A stretch of 21,530 nucleotides of DNA, taken from Ophiothrix spiculata (lineage: Eukaryota > Echinodermata > Ophiuroidea > Amphilepidida > Ophiotrichidae). Both the position numbers and the translations under genes were made by a program. Positions 12,101 through 18,100 of the stretch are shown in pieces; within the stretch, counting starts at the first letter, position 1; every line of letters starts with the position of its first letter. The stretch lies in assembly GCA_000969725.1 (NCBI GenBank), contig JXSR01S017397.1; one strand, written 5' to 3'. The notes beneath the pieces are model-generated. The model did not search any database and was not told the origin of the DNA. It saw only the letters and a list, made by a program, of their open reading frames with translations.

Positions 12101-15100
12101 CTTCTTCAATAGCTAACTCTTTGCTTGCTGCACCGGAAATCTCCGACACTTTCTCTGCATATTGATCAAATCCGAGATCAATAATCTTCTCCAGGGTGAA
12201 ATCATCAGCTTCATGATCAAATGTTTTCTGCAATTCTTCTTGGAGTTGATTCCAGTGGCGCTCTCTCATTGCGTGATTGTGAAGGTCGGTGATTAATGGC
12301 ATGGTGCGGCGGAATTGGTCCACACGTGACTTGGAATGTTCTACGATCTCCCACTGCTTTTCCTGTGATTTGGGAAACATTAAACATGATTAGTTTACGA
12401 CACCAATAAATTTGATATAGTATTTTTAATAATTAAATTTCTCCTTTCGTGGGGTTTCTGGAGAACGACGCTTGTTGCTACGGTGGTTTGCGTGAAAGTC
12501 GCACGTATTTACAGCGTGTGATTGGCATAATTCCAGTGCTTGTGAAGCGCCGACAATCGCGTGCGTTACGCTCGAGTTAAACGATGCAGTATGCAGGGAA
12601 ATTTAATAAATGAAAACAATATACACCAGGGAAGACTTACATCATGAACATTGACATGTCTAAAACAAGCATTCGAATTTGAAATGTTTTTACAGATGCA
12701 CAAAGTAAAAATGTTATCAGCGTGATACAAAAGCCTATATCTAAAATTACAGTCCTTTGAAAGTTAAATACGAAAATAAGGTCACCAACTTCAAAATCCC
12801 AGAGCTCCTGGTTGCAACATTCTGATCCAATATCTAGCAAGGAATTTCTCATATTCTTCATGTCTGAGATAGTTGGAACTTATTTTGATTTTTATTGTGG
12901 ATGCATAATACCATAATTTAATTTGTATTAAAAGAGTCATATCCAATATCATGAGCCATATCCAATATAGTTTAAATTGGAAAAATAAGTTGGAAATTCA
13001 ACTATAAAAGCTGAAATCTGTAAAGTGTCCAGTGACCTATTCAAAATACCCACCTTGAGATCTCGGTTAAGTTTGTTGAGTTTCTTGTAAAGTGAACCAG
13101 CACCCAACTCCATGTCACCAGTAACCAGCTCAGAAAACTTGCCAACCTTCCATGTATTCCACAGCCCTTCCCATAATACCCACCTTGAGATCTCGGTTGA
13201 GTTTGTTGAGTTTCTTGTAAAGTGTACCAGCACCCAACTCCATGTCACCAGTAACCAGCTCAGAAAACTTGCCAACCTTCCATGTATTCCACAGCCCTTC
13301 CCATAATACCCACCTGGAGATCTCGGTTGAGTTTGTTGAGTTTCTTGTAAAGTGAACCAGCACCCAACTCCATGTCACCAGTAACCAGCTCAGAAAACTT
13401 GCCAACCTTCCATGTATTCCACAGCCCTTCCCATAACACCCACCTTGAGATCTCGGTTGAGTTTGTTGAGTTTCTTGTAGAGTGAACCAGCACCCAACTC
13501 CATGTCACCAGTAACTAGCTCAGAAAACTTGCCAACCTTCCATGTATTCCACAGCCCTTCCCATTCTTGTGTAAGCTTCCAAACCGCCTCAATGGACTCC
13601 AAATCCTGTCATGCCAGAAAAACAGGGATTTTTTTATTGAAAATAGATTTAAGATAGTAGTTGTCTCTTTGTTGTATGTATTAACTATGTGTCTGTTATA
13701 ATTAATATTTCTGTAATTGTTTACCACGCAAATGATACTTCACATGAAAGGGTGCAATAAACAGGGCGCAAAATAATGTGCATGTATTTGTGCATTGCAA
13801 CATGTTTTGATGCAAAAACTCTCATGCAACCCCTGTTTGACCACAGAGCCATGAAAAATATGGTGCTGATGGAGGGATCATCCCTTTAAGTGTACACTTA
13901 CCCCCCCCCCATAAATTTAGAGGGGAGATACCAAACTCAGTGCTATTTTTATTCCAGCATAGGGATGAAATTGGGAGTATTTGGGTTTTTGCCAATGGTG
14001 CATCACATCTTGTTATTATGCACAAAAATTGAAAACATGCACACACACACTTTGCTTACCTGTTGGGCGTAATCATTTGCATAAAGTATTATTTTCTGTA
14101 CGTGCAACAGAATCTCTGTGCCTGTTGCTGATTTGGGGGGAACGGAGTGTACACAAATACCCCCAAATTTAACTCCAAGGCTTATGATGCCATGCGGCAT
14201 AAGGAGTCGGGTATCTCCCCTCTAAATCTATGGACCCCACTCACCTTATCCATCTGCTGTATCTCCTTGGATGGAGGCTGGTCAATCTTGAAGATGTTGA
14301 GCCCACGTCTCAATGTTGCTTCTTGCTGCTTCAAGGCAGTAAGCTGCTCCAGTACACCACCTATGCTTTGCAATGCCTCCTCACAAGTAATGCTACTGCT
14401 GAATGGACCTACAAACAAAATGAAATCATGATTAAGTAGTATTAGTGGTAAGCCAAGACTTTAAATCTGGTTTTATCCCCATCACAGGGGTGGCTGGATT
14501 CACCTCACACTCGCCGCAACTGCCCTCACTCCATCCCTCCACCTCAACCGATTCAACGTGTCCTCCCTCCCTCTTACTCTCCTTCTCCACCTGCATCCTC
14601 CAAGTCTTACTCGGTCGCCCTTTCCTCCTCAAACCACCTACCACCATGATTAAGAACCTTACAAATTGGTATGTATGTTTATGTACAAACACCAAACAAA
14701 GCGCCTCCTAAGTGTTTTTTTCCGAATAGTTTATTTAAAAATAACAAAGATCATAAATATCAAACAAGCAATTCAACAAACTATAGCATAAACAAAACAA
14801 AGGGATGGTTTTCAGACCGTGTAATTCGCACAACAGGACCAAGCCTATGGAATTCACTAGATTCAAATATAAAACAATGTAAGACTGTCAAACATTTATG
14901 AAACATGTGTAAATCCACTCTTATAGTAGTTAAATATCTGATTTTGTTGGTTTTGGGATGCCTCCCTCTGTGCGTTTGTTTGGTTTTTAAATGTATGATT
15001 TTTTTCCCATTTATATTATAATATCTGGGTAAAATAAAGGTTGCAACCGTACTCCGGCAACAGAATGGCAATTTGACTGAAAATGCGGCTATGGAGCCAG

Positions 15101-18100
15101 TCAAGCACCTTGCTTACGCACAATTTGACGGAAAAATGTAAGATGCGTATTGCATTGTAGTCAAGTAACAGTAGCGCGCGACAGAACGAAGAGTGGGGTC
15201 ACTACACACTCACACAGCGTCGGTCCAGGCATGGCGCCAGTGTGGCGAATTCCCCTAACTTGGCCAAATTTTTAGGGCGCAAATAGAGCTGTTTCCTATC
15301 TGTACTTTCTTTAATCTATGGTCACGACATGTTTCAGGTATTCACAGACTGGACCTCATATGTAGCCAACAACTCCATTGCAGAAATAAGGGAAATGCCA
15401 CTAACCTTTGGTGGTGAAGTCTTCCAGCAGAGCCTGCACATTCTTTTTGAATTCCTCCGATGAATGAATGAGACCGGTCTTGAACTTCTCTTTGTATTTC
15501 TTCAGCATCACATCGCTATCAATGAGGCATTGTTGGAAAGACATCCATTCATTGGTCAGATCATCTAGCATCTTGCGCACCTATGATTGAAGATTAAAGG
15601 CTATGTGAATATAGGAAAGTCTCAGTAATCAGAAGTGTAATCTAAACTAAAAATTTCCACTAAAAAAGGTCAATAGTCATGATAAAAAGATCTATTTTGA
15701 AAGCATTTCTACGGACAATTTCAAGATCAAGGTCTGCCTGTAATTTCTCCAGTAGAGACAGCCCGTGAGAGACAGCCCGTCATCCAGCTATTCACACTTC
15801 ACTTTGTAGACTTACCTCTTCAGGGAATAGGTACATCATATTTCTCCAATATTGCTAATTGATCATGAAGTGGAGGGAATCTTGCTTCTATCTTGGACAG
15901 GTCTGTCTGTAATTTCTCCAGTAGAGACAGCCCGTTCTCCAGTAGAGACAGACCATCACCCAACCATTCACACCTCACTTTATAGACTTACCTCTTCAGG
16001 GATAGGGACATCATATTTCTCCAAAATGGCAAATTGATCATGAAGTGGAGGGAATCTTGCTTCTATCTTGGATAGGTCTGTCTGTAACTGCTCCAGTAGA
16101 GACAGACTGTCACCCAATTCATCTAGCGTTTGCGGTGGATGGCTCAATCTGAAAACAAGACAGATTTCATCTTTTGTTAATACCGCAAGCATTAAATACA
16201 GCACTTGACATAAACTAAGAGAAAGTAATAATTATAATAATGAGGCATTTTGAGTTCTCATAACAAAGAAGCCGCTGAGCACTGTGCATACAACAAAACC
16301 TTAAAACTATACAATTCATACAAATACAAATTCTTACCACAACACATACAAAACCATTAACAACAGAAGAGCAGATATAATAAAGTCAGATAATTTCAGC
16401 AGTCACTCATAGTCCTCAAAAAGTAGAGTCTTGAGAGTACTTCTGAACTGACTAGTATAGTCATTGTTGGAGAAGCGTTCCTGATTATTGATGGCAGAGT
16501 TTGGTTGCAGAAACAGTGAATGCTCTTTGCGGTTAGAGTATCCGATTTATAATTAAAAGTTGTGGGTGTTCTTGAAACATTTACATTTTTGTATGTGCAA
16601 AGGATCGTAAGTTCCACATATATATTTGCAAGCATTAGTGAATTCACACCTAATATTTAAAAAAATAATTTTTGCTAACATTTTTCTAAGAGAGTAACAA
16701 AGTTTTGTAACTTACTATTTAAATTTGAATTTATTTGGCCTTAGTAGACTAATCTGACCCTATGTGAGATTAGTAGGTATTTATGAAGATTTGTAAGAAT
16801 TACTAAAATACATCAAAGTTCTGGTCATCTCATTGTTGAACCCATAAGCAACACTTTTCCTGCTTTTATATATGTCAAACCTTGTCTTATTTTGGTCTAC
16901 ACAAACACTCACTTTTCCCGGTCATATTGACAAAACTTATCCTGCATGAATACTCACTTTTCCTGGTTATCTTTGAGGAATTTGTGTAGATCTCTGAGTT
17001 GTTGTCCAGCCATTTCTGCCAGCAGCGTAGTGAATTTGTTCTGCCATTCGTTGCAATGACTCAGGAGTGCAAACTTGAGCGGAGAGCAATCTAGCAGTAC
17101 AAACTGGATGTTGAGAACTGTCTCCTCCTTCTGGACATTGTTGGCAACCTCAGTATATCTGTAGAAAAAGATTTAGACATTAGGTTATTCATATTATACC
17201 AAACCAAACTGATTTAAAGCTTAGTATACTTAATGTCCCTTGCTTTTTGTCAGAATCCGAGTGAGGTGCAGGATTGTCTTTTTCACAAAATGTTCCCATT
17301 CATGGCAATACTCCATTTTTTTTTTCAAGAACGACACAATTTTACTAATAGATACAATACCGCACCTTGATGTGTTATCCAGAATATTTTTACTAGAACA
17401 TTATAATTGTACTTTAATAACTTTCTTCCATCAAATTTGCTAAATCAATTACTATTATTAACATTTGTTGTCCTTGAACATTCAAATCTAAAATAGAAAT
17501 ATAAATACATACCTGGCAATATCGGCATCAAATGAGGACACAGGTGGATTAAGGCGCTGATAACGGCGGATGAAAGCATCCTTATTGATCTCCCAAATCT
17601 CACGATAGCTGAAAATAGATAGGATAGATGTATTGAAGTTGCAGTTTTAATCAAAGGGTCACAATTGACACAGGTTATTTTAGTATTACAACACACTAGG
17701 AACAACCATGCCTCTTTATAATCTCTTAATTTAAATTGCATAATAGTATTTGAGATGCGCTCTTCAATACTGTGGTGACACACAAACTTCAACATTTTGT
17801 TCAACATTTCCAAACAGGATAAATATCTGGAAAATTATATCATGTTTGGAAAGGTTGTAAAAGAGAAATTGAGGAAAGCAAAGACTGAGATAGGCAGATG
17901 ATATTGCTTGAAGAACCAACTTACTTGTCCCACGTGCTGAGATAGTTGACTAGGTGCTGAGCATTGTGATTCATGCCAGCTTCTATGCTCTTCTGAATCT
18001 TCTTGGTTTCTTCATCTTTGTCAATGACAATGTGAATGGGCTGGTAATAAATAAAAATAAAAAGATTAATTTTAATGCTCTCAGGACATAGTTGTTGAAT

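Larger units (their letters stand above)
13051..13567 (-). repeat. 130-bp x 4 tandem array covering the 3' part of exon w9
   Basis: CACCTTGAGATCTCGG (CACCTGGAGA in unit 3) begins at 13051, 13181, 13311 and 13441, an exact 130-bp period. Units differ at only a few positions. On the minus strand each holds the exon from GGGCTGTGG to its last codon, the donor GTGGGT, and about 12 bp of intron. The unit at 13441 is part of the intact exon w9; the other three lie in the downstream intron and lack an acceptor. 130 is not a multiple of three. Confidence 0.95.

Noticed and set aside
12637..12861. Possible extra exon between w9 and w10
   Set aside because: w9 and w10 join directly in frame and match the family order; the frame has no dynein motif.
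13051..13567. CRISPR-like or mutually exclusive exon array
   Set aside because: Repeats are 130 bp without spacers and encode a dynein exon end. The three extra copies lack acceptors, so they cannot work as alternative cassette exons.
14445..14711. 88-residue plus-strand proline/serine-rich frame
   Set aside because: Antisense of the LINE-like GRPSKTW fragment; composition effect.
17445..17813. 122-residue minus-strand frame overlapping exon w4
   Set aside because: It runs in a different frame from [10 protein letters not shown] and has no family signature.
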